A stretch of 64,000 bases of DNA. It comes from Poecilobothrus nobilitatus (Eukaryota > Arthropoda > Insecta > Diptera > Dolichopodidae). Location of the stretch: contig OX352774.1 of the NCBI GenBank assembly GCA_947095535.1, positions 117,369,996 to 117,433,995 on the forward strand. The letters run 5' to 3'. A program made the position numbers and the translations under genes. Below are positions 44,982-58,494 of the stretch, piece by piece; the first letter of the stretch is position 1; the number at the start of each line of letters is the position of its first letter. The notes beneath the pieces are model-generated. The model did not search any database, was not told the DNA's origin, and was given only the letters and a program-made list of their open reading frames with translations.

Positions 44982-47555
44982 TTAAAAAAAATTTTTTGTT
45001 TTATTTGAAGTCAGTATACACTTTTTAATTCATTTTTTCATTTTATATTTCTACATTAAATTATTACTGAAAAATGGTTGCTTTCTTTCGGCGGAAAATC
45101 GATAAGTCATATTCGTATTATATGAAAATAACAATTATTAAAGATTGAATATATAAATGGAATATAATTTATACAAAATATATTTATATTGAAGGCAGAG
45201 AAAAAAGAATTATTTTATTATCATCTTAATAGACTCACATAAATATAAAAGAAATAGCCAGAAAAGCTTTTCTATTTATTCCTTTTCACCTCAATTTCTT
45301 TATCTCATTTTCCTTTTCGGTTTTTTTTTTTTTTGGAGAAAATAAATTATAAAATTGAAAATAAAAATAAAATTTTCTACTTGTAAAAGGAAAAAAAATA
45401 TAATAATTAGGCTTGACGGATCAATAAGAGACATAATTTTCCTTTGGTTATATAGGATGAAGAATTAGAGATTTGAAGTTAATTTTTTTTTCTTAGTCTA
45501 TTGAAGAATCACCACAGGGGAATTTCATTTTATATTGTATATGTGCTCGGTTTAAAGGGAATTCAAAAAAATAAAAATTAAAAACGTGTTATGCATAATT
45601 TTATAATGCCTTTTCCTTAAATTTTCCATGTCCTCTGTTATAGATATTCTTAAAAATATAATTTTTTGTTCACTCTTTCCTTAGAAATTTTGATCTAAAT
45701 TATTAAACTTTTCTCGAAATTTTCGACAGTTTTGATTTCAAATAAAATTTAATGTTATTTTCGGTTCTAAAAATTTTTAAAATTTTGTTCTGATTCATCT
45801 TCTGTTTTTTTATAGTCGTTATAAATTTTTTTTAAATAATTTAACTAGAAAGTCTTATTGGAGACAAGGATTTGTGAAAAATATAATGCTCATGAAATTA
45901 TACAATAAGAAAAAGAAAAGTTTCTACTTTTACTAAATATTAATTTAGTCTATTTCTGATTTTTGGACCACTTTTAATTTTTGCAATTTACAATTTATTT
46001 ACTTTGTATTTATTTATTTATTCTTTGAAGCTACCTTTATAATTTGGAAGGTCATAATATATATACCCAGATTGGGGATATTTACACCTGTGATTCAAAG
46101 TTAAGAGAAAATATATTCTAGTTTTTATAATACAATTCAAAATTGAATGGCTAAAATGGCTAAAAAACCCACTAACATATTTTTAGCGACTTATGTGGTT
46201 ATGAACTCAAGACAAACATATAGACTTGGTATTATTATATTTGTGTCTTTGATAGGTATACAAGAAACTGAGATCTACTATGCTAAAATCTTGTATTCAC
46301 TTCACTATATATTTATCCTTTCAAGATGTTCATTTGCAACTTGAGGAGACAAGATTACTCCTTAGTAACTTAAGTATTAGGTGACTAAATCTCTTATATA
46401 ATAAATTAAATATCTCTAGAGAAATTAAGATAAGAAGATGAAGAGTATTTAACACTAAAAACTAATTTGTTTAGTTTGAGCCTGAAAATGGAAATTTTCT
46501 TGCTTTCTAATTTCCTATCTTTATACAAGTGAGTATTACCGATACTAAACTTGTTAATCTATATGCTATACAATTTGATTTTATTTTATACTCGCATGTG
46601 TTAAAAATGTGCTTTAAATGTGTGAAGTTTCGGTTAAAAGTTTTCTTTAAAAAGTGTTCGAGGAAGGATTCTTTATTTTTTTTTTCCATTTTGATTAAAT
46701 GGATAAATATATTATGATATTATTGAGGCGAGATAATTCAATGACGAATGATTGCGGCAGAATAAAGAAAAAATAAACTTGAAGAAGAGAATGAAAATAA
46801 ATAACAAAAACAAAAACCAATCATCAAGCAAATAAAGATATACATTTGAATAATAAATGTAATACATATTTGGTTTCTTTTTCTATTTTTCAATTTCTTC
46901 CTAAATTTTTTTTCAATCATGTAAAATGAGTCGCGCTTTGCTTGATTAGATTTTTCAAAAAAAAGAAAAGATAATAAATAAATAAAAAAAATTGTAAAAT
47001 TACTTGAAATTATCTAAAATTGACTGGTTGGGGGCTGAGTTTTTATCTTAAGAAGCATTTTGAAAACAAAATTTAGGTGGATTGATTTAAGGATTTGATT
47101 TTTTTTTTATTATAATTTAGTTGTATTTTTTAAGCGTGTTGTATTCATATGATTTCGAAATAACGAATTATGAGTAGTTGGATTTTTCTTGATGATAAAA
47201 GAAGATTGCAAAGGATTATACAATTGGAGGATTTTAAAATAAAATTTATCATAAGGATTCCAAACGGAAAATGAATGAATTCAATAATATGTAAGCTGAT
47301 TATATTACCTAATCTAAATCTCTTTTGATTTAATTTTATTTTTCTCCCAAAGCAAAGTAGAAAAAAAATTTATTTAATGAACATAAGTATTCAATTAAGA
47401 AAAGTATTAGTTTTAAAATTGATAAAAATGTATATACATTTTTTTTGAGGAGAAAAACATAATAATTTAAATATTTCATTTGATGAAGACATAATAAATT
47501 TAACTTTAACTAAACAACCCGACTAACTTTAACTATTATATACTTTTATTAAAAA
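44982..47555. other. AT-rich stretch, no gene seen
   Basis: About 2.6 kb. Frames at 46147-46344, 46507-46717 and 46738-46920 are short, low-complexity and lack any recognisable domain. Confidence 0.45.
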
Positions 47556-48435
47556 AACGAGAAAGAGAGCATTAGAATAGACTGTGTCAACTTTGGGATA
47601 CCCGTATGAAGGTAATATATCCTGTTTCTATAAAACTTGATCATATTTTAAAAACATTCAGATGTTTTAGTACCGACGTTAACTACAGAGATATATTTAT
47701 GTAAATTGTAGAGTTGTACGACAGCTACCCGAATCTATTGCGCCTAGCTTAATTACGTTCCAAGAAATGCAAGAAGCCTGAGCCGGCTGCTTTAGACCAA
47801 TCAAATTTTACAAAAGTTATGTTGTAACACGACACCTTTTCACTAAATTTCAGATAGCTAGCTTCAATAAACACTGAGTTTTTTCATTTAAAAGGAGAAG
47901 TTGTATGGCAGCTACCCGGACTTGTTACACCAGCAGAACCAAATTTTACAGAAGTTGTTGCCATAAAACTTGATCATCATTAGCAAGATTTCAGACGCCT
48001 AGCTTCATTAAGTTCCAAGAGGTGCAAGAAGCCTGAACCGGCTCCTCTAGACCAACCAAATTTTACAAAAGTTGTTGGCATAAAACTTGATCATCGTTTG
48101 CAAACCTAGCTTGAATAAATACTGAGTTATTTCTATATAAAGAAAGAAGTTATATGGCAGCTACTCGAACCCGGCGGCCAAAAAAGCTGCATTTAAATAC
48201 CAAAACTAACAATTTGGTAAAAATGACATGAGAAAAATTTCAACCACCTAGCTCCTTTATTTTTTGAGTTATCATGCGGAGGGACGAACGGACAGACGTA
48301 CATGGCTTAATCGACTCGGAATTCGATTCTCAGCCGATCCATATTTTTGATACTATATCTAGCTGGACTCCTTTAAGGTATCACAAACGTAATGGTAAAT
48401 TTATTATACCCTTGAACAGAGTTCATACGGGTATA
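47556..48435 (-). mobile_element. DINE-like element, family D copy 1
   Basis: ATACCCGTATGAA (47598-47610) is perfectly inverted as TTCATACGGGTAT (48422-48434). On the minus strand it starts TATACCCGTATGAA, a short hairpin and GGGTATA. It then has a GTCTGTCCGTTCGTCC array (complement about 48280-48297) next to the GCATGATAACTCAAAAA block. It ends GGGTATCCCAAAGTTGACAC and a pyrimidine-rich tail. The interior repeats an AATTTTACnnAAGTTnTTG...AAACTTGATCAT module three times. No coding capacity. Confidence 0.75.
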
Positions 48436-48699
48436 ATTAATAAACATTAATACCAGCTTATTTTTAATTTTAATTTTTTATTGATGAAGGCTGAGCTAAT
48501 GCGTCAGAATAATCACTAGATTTAGTAAGTTGTGCACCCAGGTAATTGTTGTATACCTTAACAATGTTCTACAAGAGTATTGAATTTCCTTAGATTTATG
48601 CCGCGATGATACCATTCGGATGGAAGAAGGCTTTTCAAATTCATATTAATACTGAAAAGTTTCAAAAATTCATTCTCATTCAATTCACTCTCAAATTCA
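48436..48699. other. Spacer
   Basis: No recognisable feature. Confidence 0.35.
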
Positions 48700-49115
48700 T
48701 GTCAAGATTTATGAAACCGAAGTATTTCTCCCTTTTCTTTGACAGACTGGGTTAGAAGCAAGGAAAGTATTTCACGTTCTTAATAGTACGAATTCGTCTG
48801 CAAAACCTATAATTATCCACTTGGGTACTTAATCTTCTAGCATGTTTACCGATGTCTGGTCTAGAGAGGCTCTTCTTAATATTGAATATAAGGATTTGCA
48901 CAGATACGCGGACAGAATAACTTTATGTCAACACTTAATTTAAGCTTTGATCTGTACTTTGCTAGCTCGTCTACCGATTTATTTTTGTCAGTTTATTCAG
49001 AGTATATTCAATACTTTTCGACTCTACCACCTTCGATTTGGTCTCTTTCTGCTACGGATTTGGTTGACGCTTGATTATCAAAGTAGAATGTAATTCTGAT
49101 ATGCAAAAGCTTTTA
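48700..49115 (-). pseudogene. LINE ORF2 relic: RNase H and C-terminal region
   Basis: Read on the minus strand from about 49115 the sequence encodes IRITFYFDNQASTKSVAE, resembling the RNase H motif around the third catalytic Asp. VDELAKYRSKLKL follows, resembling the last motif (AD.LA). HARRLSTQVDNYRFCRR comes after it, resembling the stretch before the C-terminal CCHC of LOA/R1-type ORF2. Stops lie between these pieces and all upstream domains are missing. The match is weaker than for the other relics. Confidence 0.42.
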
Positions 49116-49150
49116 GTAAATGCAATGTTAGCAAGTTTGTGGATTACCAG

Positions 49151-49794
49151 AACTTCTATTTGAAAGACACACAAATATTCAGGCGAAATATTATTTAATA
49201 TAAAATATGTAACACAGCTGATTCTAAAATAGAAAAATTAATATTGATATGCAATCAAAAAACCAAAAAAAAATTCAGCTAATAAACATTACGGCCAGAA
49301 CTAACATATTTAAAAATGTAAAAATAGTGATTATGATTTAAATAAAAATTATCCTACATAAAAATTTAATAATCCCCGAATATTTTCTAATTGAAGACCC
49401 GAAGTTTTTTAGCCAGAACTTTTTAAGTAGAAGAGTTTACAATCTCGAAGAAATCCCAAAAATAAAAACTATTGGTAAGTTAGATATTAGAGAAGATATT
49501 CTGCAATATATTTATAAATTCTCAGTTTTTTGCAATAAAATAAACAAAGTAAGTAAATGAAAATTCAAATGTATTTGTATAGAATAAGTAAAAGCGAAAA
49601 AAATTCAAATTGAAGTAACATGAAAATCTGATTAAATAAACAAAGCTGCAAGTCTTTTGAAGACTTGCATTTTGAAGCAAACAAACTCATACAACCTTTT
49701 GCAAATATAATAACCATTTATAAATTGAACAAAAAATTGACGATATCACGTACTGCAAAAAACAGAAAAAAAACTATGAAACAAGGCAGTATAT
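49151..49794. other. AT-rich spacer
   Basis: No recognisable feature except a small palindrome GCAAGTCTTTTGAAGACTTGC near 49650. Confidence 0.4.
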
Positions 49795-50272
49795 AAAACT
49801 AAAGGTCTGTGAAGCCGTACATTTTCCAAATTACAATCAAAACTGTTAACAATTGTAACTTGCACCAACATTTTGCAAATTTTTCTTAAGAAATGTTGCT
49901 TTCATATAACTGTAATTTAAAATTATATTAATTTAAATACTAATTTGCAGAAAATTGCATTATTTTGATATTGATTTATAAAGTTAAAAAAATATCGTTT
50001 GCCTATTTCAAAAAATGTTAAGTTAAACCTGAGACATAGACATTTGAAAATAGAGCTTTTTCTAATTTTGTTGAAAAGTATCTCAGTAATGGGTAGTCAC
50101 AAAAATTGTTCCAGAACATAAATTTCTTAATGAGACTTATCCATGGTTACAATTTCGTTGTTTTATCTTAAATCGTGTACAAGTTTTGTAAACAGGCAGA
50201 CGGATGGACTTACGGACAAAATGAAATTAATAAACAATTTTTTTGCAGTCTGTTTGAAAAATGTGCTGTGCC
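49795..50272 (-). mobile_element. DINE-like element, family C copy 4 (diverged)
   Basis: The right end carries the complement of AGCACATTTTTCAAACAG (about 50253-50271) and a decayed GTCC array (GACGGATGGACTTACGGAC, about 50199-50217). The left end has GTACATTTTCC near 49820. The interior is shortened. It abuts the start of a family A fragment. Confidence 0.55.
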
Positions 50273-50276
50273 CAGA

Positions 50277-50513
50277 TGCATTCCACGCCTTTCTTTCGTA
50301 ATTAGTAACCCACTATATAAATTTCATTAAGATATTATTAGTTTTTGAGTTATCGTGCAAACAGACAGACGGACTGACGGACATTGTTAAATCGACTCTA
50401 GATCGACTCAGGACACTGATTAAGAATATATATAAATGTCCTTATCTAAATTGCTTCCTTTTGGTAGTTTGGTAGTTACAATCACCAAAGTTAATATACC
50501 TTATATTTTTTAA
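50277..50513 (-). mobile_element. DINE-like family A, 5' part only
   Basis: On the minus strand from about 50513 it reads GGTATATTAACTTTGGTGAT, CCAAAAGGAAGC, then a GTCCGTCAGTCCGTCTGTC array and GCACGATAACTCAAAAACTA, matching the first 235 bases of family A. The tandem-repeat core and 3' end are missing. Confidence 0.65.
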
Positions 50514-50688
50514 ATAAAAATGACATAAAAATATATGAAATGGAATTTCCTCAAAGTCAATCCACTAACATGAGGATTGCAATGAAATTTTACTTATCAA
50601 ACACTTATTTGAATAACCATTTGTAAAGTAACGAAAAGGAAGTATTACAAGTTTATAAATTTTAGAAAACAAAGATTTTATAAAAAAA

Positions 50689-51217
50689 GAGGAAGAGTGC
50701 AGTACAGTCGAATGTCTCAACTCTGAGATACCCTTAATCATCTTTTACAAACATAAAACTTAATCATCTTTTACAAAATTTTAGACGGTTTTATCTCGAT
50801 GTTAAGTACCGAGATATATTTATGTAAATTTTGAAGCTGTATGATAGCTACCCGAACCTATCGCACCAGCACAACCAAATTTTACAAAAGTTGTTGCCAT
50901 AAAACTTGAATATCTTTTATAAAATTTCAGATATCCAGCTTTCATAAACACTGATTTATTTCCTTATAAAGAAAGAAGTTCTATAGCAGTTACTTGAACC
51001 CACTGGTTGAAAATGCTGGATTTAAATATCGAAACTAACAATTTTGCCAAAGTGATGTAAACAAAATTTCAAACCCCTACTTTTTAAGTTATCGTGCAGA
51101 CAAGCGGACAGGCGAATATACATAGCTTAATCCACTCCAAATTCGATTGAGACTATATCTAGCTCAGGAATTGAGGCAAATTTATTGTACCCTTGAACAT
51201 ACGTTCATACGGGTATA
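50689..51217 (-). mobile_element. DINE-like element, family D copy 2
   Basis: The right end TTCATACGGGTAT (51204-51216) is intact. The left counterpart has decayed to ATACCCTTAATC (about 50729-50740). The pyrimidine-rich 3' tail (complement GAGGAAGAGTGCAGTACAG) and the AATTTTACAAAAGTTGTTGC module match copy 1. Shorter than copy 1. Confidence 0.65.
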
Positions 51218-52547
51218 AAAACTTTAATATATTTAAAAAATTAGTCTTTAAATTTTAGTTTTAAATTTAAAATATTGTAAAATTATTTCTTTAACTCGGT
51301 TATATAAAATGTAAACGGGTTGTTTGACCTTCCAAAAACTTTCAATAAACAAAAATATTATCCAATTCAATTTATTTATAATACTAATACAAAATTCATT
51401 CAATACAGATAATTTTTATAAAAGTTTTTATTAAATGTTTATCATTTTTTATTTCTGTTTTATTTTTAAATTGAAGGTTTCGCCTTTTTAAAGGGATATC
51501 AATAATCTTTGATCCTACAGTATCTGTAATTTAACTTTTTTATTTATATTTAGGAATTTTTTTTTTTTTTTTATTTTATTTTAAATTAAATCCTGACCTG
51601 ACCTTTAATTTTCCCCAAAATCCATTGCTTTTGGTCATTAAATTTAAACTACTGAAAACCTACTTTTTCATCTTAAATTTAAATCAAAAAATTTCCACTT
51701 TTTCATCTTAAATTTAAATAAAAAAATTTCCATTTTTAATCTTTTATTATCGTAAATTGATTGAAATGTTTTTATATTTTACAGGCTAATAATAAACCAA
51801 TTAAAATTTTTTTAATTTCAGTTATTGTAGAAACTTAATATTATCCTTGCTGTTAAAGTACTTGAAAAAAGAAATTATAATTATGCGAAATATTATAGAC
51901 TACCGTAAAATATGCACAAAAGAAATAATCACCAAAATACAAAAAAAAAAATTAAATACACCAAAAATGTATGGGAGCTTGTCATATGGCTGTATTTCAT
52001 TTCCTTACAGTGCCATTTCACTGCATTTTTTGCAAGATGTCTCTATATTATTATTTGACTGTATTTCATTTAACATTTCATTTAGAAGTTATTTTAAAGT
52101 TGGTTACAAAATAAGGGTTTCAATATTTCGGTTAGTAGGAATAACTGTTGTTTAAACATGTGTGTAAAATATATAATTAGAGAGAGTTTTAGAGTTGGTT
52201 ACAAATGACATCCCAGCCATAAGAAATGCAGTCAAATTGAATATAGTCGAATGAAATATAGTTAAATGTAGTACAGGCAAATAGTTTCATTTGAAACAGT
52301 GAAAAGAGACACTTACAGTGAAAAGAGACATACATATTATAGTCAAGAGACATATAATCAAATGAAACGCCGTAACAGTGGTAATGATAATAACCCAAAA
52401 TTTATTCGGAAATTTCACAATATCCAAAAAATGTAATGAAAGATAATCTTCCAAAATTTGGTTTCAATTTCATTTTCTATTTGAAGCTTTATTTCATATG
52501 AAATAATCGCCTAAAATGTTATATTAGCGGTTATTCCATTTTTCAGA
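51218..52547. other. AT-rich stretch, no gene supported
   Basis: The frame 51847-52155 (102 aa) has no recognisable domain. Its region and the overlapping opposite-strand frame 52189-52398 contain recurring TGTATTTCATTT and GACATATAnTC words. Treated as non-coding. Confidence 0.4.
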
Positions 52548-52838
52548 GATCTTCGGCAAGACATAAAAATTAAAGCTCCAGTAATATATTTTTACGTGTA
52601 CTAACGGTTTTTCTTAGTTATGTAGGTTTCCGGACTTACAGCCTCTCAAAATGCCAGAAAAGTCTTATTTTCACATTTTTTTCTTATTACAAGCAATTTC
52701 TTAAATTTTATTTCTTAAATTTTCAAATTTTTGTGCAAGTCACAATTCTAAGCAGTATTGTCTTTTAGAAATGTGCCCTTTTAAAAACCATTGATTTACA
52801 TTCTACCTTGTTTTCTATTAATCTTTTATTTAACTTAT
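52548..52838 (+). mobile_element. DINE-like family C, 3' part only
   Basis: Carries the CGGCAAGACATAAAAATTAA block, AAATGTGC at about 52770 and the terminal AAAACCATTGATTTACATTC and TACCTTG. The 5' half, with the GTCC array, is missing. Confidence 0.6.
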
Positions 52839-52934
52839 TTTATCTTATCTAAAAAAAACAAAGTCTACAAAAAAATGGTTTTAAATTCCCATCGTTTTTT
52901 CGATTTTCTTTTGTATTTACGACATGTGTATTTT

Positions 52935-53840
52935 TATACCCTACACAATAAGTATAGAGTATATTAACTTTGGTGTGGTATTTGTAACCACCAAAAGGAA
53001 GCGAGTTAGGTATAGACATGTATATATATTCTGAATCAGGATCACCTCCTGAGTCGATTTAGCGATGTCCGTCCGTCCGTACGCACGATAACTCAAAAAA
53101 TAATGATGCTATCTTGATGAAATTTATACTGTAGGTTAACAATGACTAAGGTAAGGCGGGGATTGTAAATGGGCGGAATCGGACCATGCGTTCGAGTACC
53201 TCCATACAACTCCCAAAACCGAATACGCATATCTTCGAAATTAATAAAGATAGAAACTTAAAATTTGGTACTAGGGTGTTGTTTCCTGAATCCCTTATTT
53301 GTCGAAAATTTGAGATGAGTTGGAGGAGTTGTTCGGGTACCTCCCATACAACTCCCAAAACCGAACAAGCATATCTTCGAAATTAATAAAGATAGAAATT
53401 TCAAATTTGGTACTAGGGTGTTGTTTCCTGAATCCCTGATTTGTCCAAAATTTAAGATGAATTAGAATGGTTGTTCGGGTATCTGCCACACAACTCACAA
53501 GACCAAACAAGCATATCTTCGAAATTAATAAATATATAAACTTAAAATTTGATATAAGAATATTCTACCCTGTTGATGTCTCTAAAATTTGAGATGAATT
53601 GGGGCGGTGCTCCGCGTGCCTTTACACACTTCCCAAGACCTAACAAGCATATTTTCGAATTTAATAAAGATAGAAATCTGAAATTTTGTACAAAGGTTGT
53701 ACAAGCATTTATTTTTTTAGCTTAGTTATATTAAATACTTAACTAAAATAACTTATGGATTTTTAATTTAATTTGAATTTTTTAGGTGTAGGGTATAAAT
53801 AAATGTCGGTTGCATCGACTTACTGTTACTTTTACTCGTT
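52935..53840 (+). mobile_element. DINE-like element, family A copy 2
   Basis: Starts TATACCCTACACAATAAGTA and a second AGAGTATATTAACTTTGGTG block, then a GTCCGTCCGT array (about 53068-53078) before GCACGATAACTCAAAAAATA. About three tandem units follow (anchors at 53208, 53350 and 53492, each 142 bases apart), plus a diverged fourth near 53628. The 3' end is AGGTGTAGGGTATA with a GTCG..CGAC stem (53805-53820) and TTACTTTTACTCGTTT. Confidence 0.8.
53208..53640 (+). repeat. Central tandem repeats in DINE-A copy 2
   Basis: The anchor AACTCCCAAAA or a variant recurs at 53208, 53350 and 53492, with a diverged ACTTCCCAAGA at 53628. The 142-base period equals that of copy 1. Confidence 0.85.
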
Positions 53841-55077
53841 TAAATTAAATTATTGTATGTAGTAAGTACTGAATTTTATCATTGTAGTAAGTATTTATTA
53901 CTAAAGTAGTTAGTATTTTTTATATTTATATATATTTTTTATATGTTTTATTTATATTTTTTTATCTTTGTAAGAAATTTAATTAGAATTTACCCTAACT
54001 TAAAGTACTTAACCTAACCTAAACGAACTTTAGCTAAATTATTCCTATTATCTCAGTATATATTATTGTAATTATGATGATTCCAACTAGTAATAATTCC
54101 GTTTAACTAATGTGTCCTTGTAAGGAATACTTATATCGTATTTTATATAATTTCCCTTTATATTACACGCGTTATATTCAATAGTTTTACAGGTGGCTCT
54201 TGCATAATTGTGTTATAGATATTATATACACATGAATCATATGATTTTGGAGCGTTTTCTGAAGTGTTTTATACTCTCTTGTAATGGATCTGATTATCTT
54301 TTTAAACTTACGCTGACATTATACCATATGCAAGTGTTGACCTTATTAATTTTTGATAGCATATTATTTAAACTCTATTGCTAACGTTTTCATTATTAAA
54401 AAAATATTTTTACAACCATAAAAGACTTTGCGTATTGCCTTTAGAAATTGTGTATTTTATAAGCTCAGATTAGTTCAAGTTACGACAAAATCGGTGCAAA
54501 AACTTCTAGAAACAACCTTTATGTTTGGCAGAGATGAATTAGTTGAAGATTTTATAGAAAATTTTCCAATTCAATATCCAATTTTCTGTTATCTAGATTG
54601 AAAAAATAAAAGACACGTTAACAATATCCTGTTGCAGACCGTTTTCGATTTAGGATGCGTTATCGTTTGTGTTTTGTTGATAATGTATCGAAAATTTATT
54701 GCCATGTATCCTGCTTTGGATCAGTGCAATTAGGTGTGATGGAAATTTATATTTTATCAACTGGTATGTTAAGCCGAATTAACTCTCTTTTCTGAATCTA
54801 CCAAGGCATCGATAATTCATTAATTAAATTTTGCAAAATGAAGTTAAACTCTACCTTGCTAATAGTGAAAAAGTGCAGAAAATGTATTATATAAATAATT
54901 TAAAACGATTTTGTTTTTTAACAAATGTTCAAATTAAAGTTTTATATTTTTGTTGTAAATATTTTTAGTTTCAAAAGTGAATTATTCTAGAAAAAAAAAA
55001 CCAAATACAACACGATATCACTATTTTAAGTGTTAGTCCTTATTTGTGTTGGATACGAAAAAGAAGATATCAGTTTT
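53841..55077. other. AT-rich stretch, no gene seen
   Basis: Short GTAGTAAGTA repeats lie near 53857-53913. The region 54430-54740 is somewhat less AT-rich but gives no recognisable domain in any frame. Confidence 0.4.
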
Positions 55078-55345
55078 TACCGACCGCATACATGTATGTA
55101 TAAGGTAGGTATTGTTTCACACTAAAAATTTGTACCCGAAATTTTTGCAAATATGCTCTACTTCAGTGCGTAGAATGCTGTAAAAAAAGGATTTGACATA
55201 AATATTTCAGATTGATTGGTACAAATTGGACAACTGCATGTGGTAGTTTACTAATGTTATTTTTAAGTTTTTTGCGAATATTTCGTAACAAAATATAAAG
55301 AGCAACAACTAAAGAGCGTAACAAGTAAAGAGCAACAACTTTGCC
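55078..55345 (+). mobile_element. DINE-like element, family E copy 3
   Basis: Starts TACCGACCGCATACATGTAT followed by GTATAAGGTAGGTATTG. The following AAATTTGTACCCGAAATTTT and later TATTTCGTAACAAAA blocks match the copy at 23594-23969. The right boundary is unclear. The opposite-strand frame at 55163-55483 overlaps the repeat and is not called a gene. Confidence 0.55.
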
Positions 55346-58300
55346 ATAGAAAATTTTTGCCATAAAAATAAGCCTAAATTTCATACATATTGTAATATGG
55401 TACCTACGATAGTGAGTAGTAGTAACAAAACGTACACAACAGAATAACAAAAAAAAACACAAAATTATAAGAGATATTCTCACTTACTTACTCTCTTTAA
55501 AATTGTGTATTTTTTTTTCTCGAGTCTCGACTCGACCGCAAAGAATCAACTATTGGTTCTATATGTTTGTAATGTGTTTTAACTTATGTATGTATAAAGA
55601 AAAAAATTTAAAAATTGATAAAAATCATCATTTATCATTTATTTATGTATTGAAATTTTAAATAATGATCCGATATTATAATAATCAATTTGTATCTAAG
55701 TATGTACATGTATAATCAGCGGGCAGAGTCTCTTTAAAATTTTAAAAACATATACAATTGTTATGGTTTTGTACTTTTCTATTAAATTGTTGCATTTATG
55801 TATGAATGTGTGTATATTATTTGAAGCGATTAGAAAACTTTTCTAATTGTATTCTTTTTTGAATTAAATTTTTTCTGATATAAGTACATAAATTTTGGTA
55901 TACAGCAGTTCTTACGACCAAAATTAAATTTCAATAATTTTTTATTTTTGAATATTTTGTATGTCAATTTTATGGTTACCATTTGTACAATTGTGGTAAT
56001 ATTTGTACGGTTTTCTCGCCCTCTGTACCATGTACAATCTTAATCAAGGATTGAATTGTACACCAAATATACAGTCTTTTCAGATTTTAAATTTTTTACA
56101 TTAGGGCAAGGTAAAACGAACAACTGTAATATTATTACAGACAACGTGGGTTATAAAAAAAATTTAACTGAATTTTGCTCCAAACTTTGTTTGTGCATTT
56201 TACGAATGTTTTACGGATACCTATTCCGTTTTCTCCACATAGCCCTAAAGCATTTATTTCGTACTTGATAAATAAATAGACATAATAGTCGTCATTCACA
56301 ATACCAAATAACCTAAAAATACGCCCACCAACAAACTACAGGCTCTTTATACAATTTAATTCTGTTTTGGCGTTATTTTAAAAATAATTTCATTTAGTGT
56401 TTTGACGAATTTGGTTTTGCTTTCTGATTTGTTACGGATTGTACTTTTTCCATAAATTCTATTTTTCTAAACTATAACTGTCTATTATATGAATTAGGAT
56501 TCAACATAGAATTTCACTACTCATTAACAGGGGCCCCTAGTAATGATATAATCTCCCATTTTTGTGGTATTATTTCTTTTTTTTTGAGGGATTGTTTCTT
56601 GCGAGCGTATTTCGCGAAGTTATTATATTATGTGGAAGTTCCATGAAATATTGATAAGAAGGATAAATACAAGGTTTGTAAGGAAAACTGGTAGGAGTTT
56701 TTTTAAATAAAACAATAAAATTATTGTTAACAACATTTTTTATTTACGATCATTTCTATTCTTTCGTAAGCTGATAATTCAAATATTTTTACTTGAATGA
56801 TGTAGCAAAGAGTTTTCATATAAGAATTGCATAAAAATTGATTGCAATAAGATTTAGAAAATAAAATTATGTTAAAACAAACGATTGAACAAGAGATCCA
56901 ATTATTTATTTCGTTTGTGTTGTTTGATTTGTTTTTCCATCTGGAATCTTCTTCTTAAAAAAAATTTTTCTTGATTATTTGCGCTAAGGAAAGTTTTTCA
57001 TTTTTTCATTTTGCAATATTCCGTAAGAAGGTAGTGATAAAATTGAAAAAAAGGGATAATAAATCAAAACAAAAACACACATATTTTATAGTCCAGGATT
57101 AATGAAAAGGAGCCATAAATAAATAAATAAATAAGTAGATAAATAAATTTTAATAGAATATTAATAATCCTTTGATTTTTCTTTGAATTCTTTAATATCA
57201 TGATATTAAATATAAAAAATTTCTTTGCTTTTTTTGTTCCTTCTATTTCAATAAATCTGAAATCAATTTATGGAAATTTATATTTTAGGTTTTTTTTATT
57301 ATTTATTTTCTCTTTTATTTGTTTCTTTTATTTATTTATTCATTTATTTGGAAAGATGATTATTAAAGTACACAAAATCATTATTAAACATCTTTAACTC
57401 TCAATAATTCTATTGTAAAAACAAAACAAAAAATATTAACAGGAAGTTAGAATCAAAAACACATCATCATTATGATACTAAAAATGATGATATCATTAAA
57501 AATATTGCACAAAATAAAAGTTTTCCTTTTTTTTTCCTTTTGTTAATGACTTGAACTTTTATTGTATTTCTAAAAAAAACTTTATACAATAGCAAAAACC
57601 CAATAAAAAACAATAGGGATTAAAAAAAATATTGTTTTTCTCCGAACTTTAAAAAATTACTTTGGAAAATGAAAATGATATATCTTAAGAAAAAAATAAA
57701 TTTCAGTTTAAAAGTAAACTTTTATCGTAATAACTGTGGTAATATTCAGTACCCTTCTCTTTTTATTTTTCTATTCATTAATGGGTTCAGTGTAGTTTGT
57801 CTGTAATCTTACAAAAGCGAGGGGTTTATTTGTTTATGGTAGTGGGATCTAGTTGAAAGCGGCCTCTGAAATATGTACAGTATTTAAGAATTTAAGCATT
57901 AAGAAAATTATCAGAGTCTTTTAAAAGAAAATAAGGGTTTTTATAGATTTATATGATGATGAAGGAGTTCTAGGATGTTTAATTTAAAAAGGCAGATAAA
58001 AATGAAGTGATATTTGGAATAAAAACTTTTCTCAAAAAGCATCATAATCCTCATTTTTGTTGTTTTTTTGTAAATGGTGTACTACGAAATCTCTACATCT
58101 AATCAGAACTAACTAGAACTTCTATTTTTTAAAATCAATCAATAAAAAAAGATGAATCGTTCCACTTCCTGCTATACATAGACATGATATTCAGATTTCA
58201 TTTTAAGCTTTAGATTAATCGGAAGAAATATAACAATTTCTATTTATCTAATAATAAGTTAAGTAGATAATTATATAGTACTTAACATCCCTGAAGTTTT

Positions 58301-58494
58301 TTGAATCCCAGTTTCTGCTTTATTAATTTATTATGTTTAAGTTAAACATTCAGATACTCTCGGCTGTGAAAATTGGAATTCTTATTTTTGTTTAAAACTA
58401 AGTGAGATAAAATGAAGACACCCAAAAAAAACGGGTTTTCTCTTGGGATTATTTGAAATTTTTATTGATTAGAAAAACTGTTGTTAGCTTTTTT
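55346..58494. other. Long AT-rich stretch, no gene seen
   Basis: About 3.1 kb. Frames at 56056-56268 and 57200-57397 are short and low-complexity with no domain. (AAAT)n-like runs occur near 57115-57150. Confidence 0.45.

Noticed and set aside
51847..52155. 102-aa frame as a host gene
   Set aside because: No domain, low complexity, no splice or conservation evidence visible.
55163..55483. 106-aa minus-strand frame as a gene
   Set aside because: Overlaps a repeat shared with 23594-23969 and the composition is typical of random AT-rich frames.
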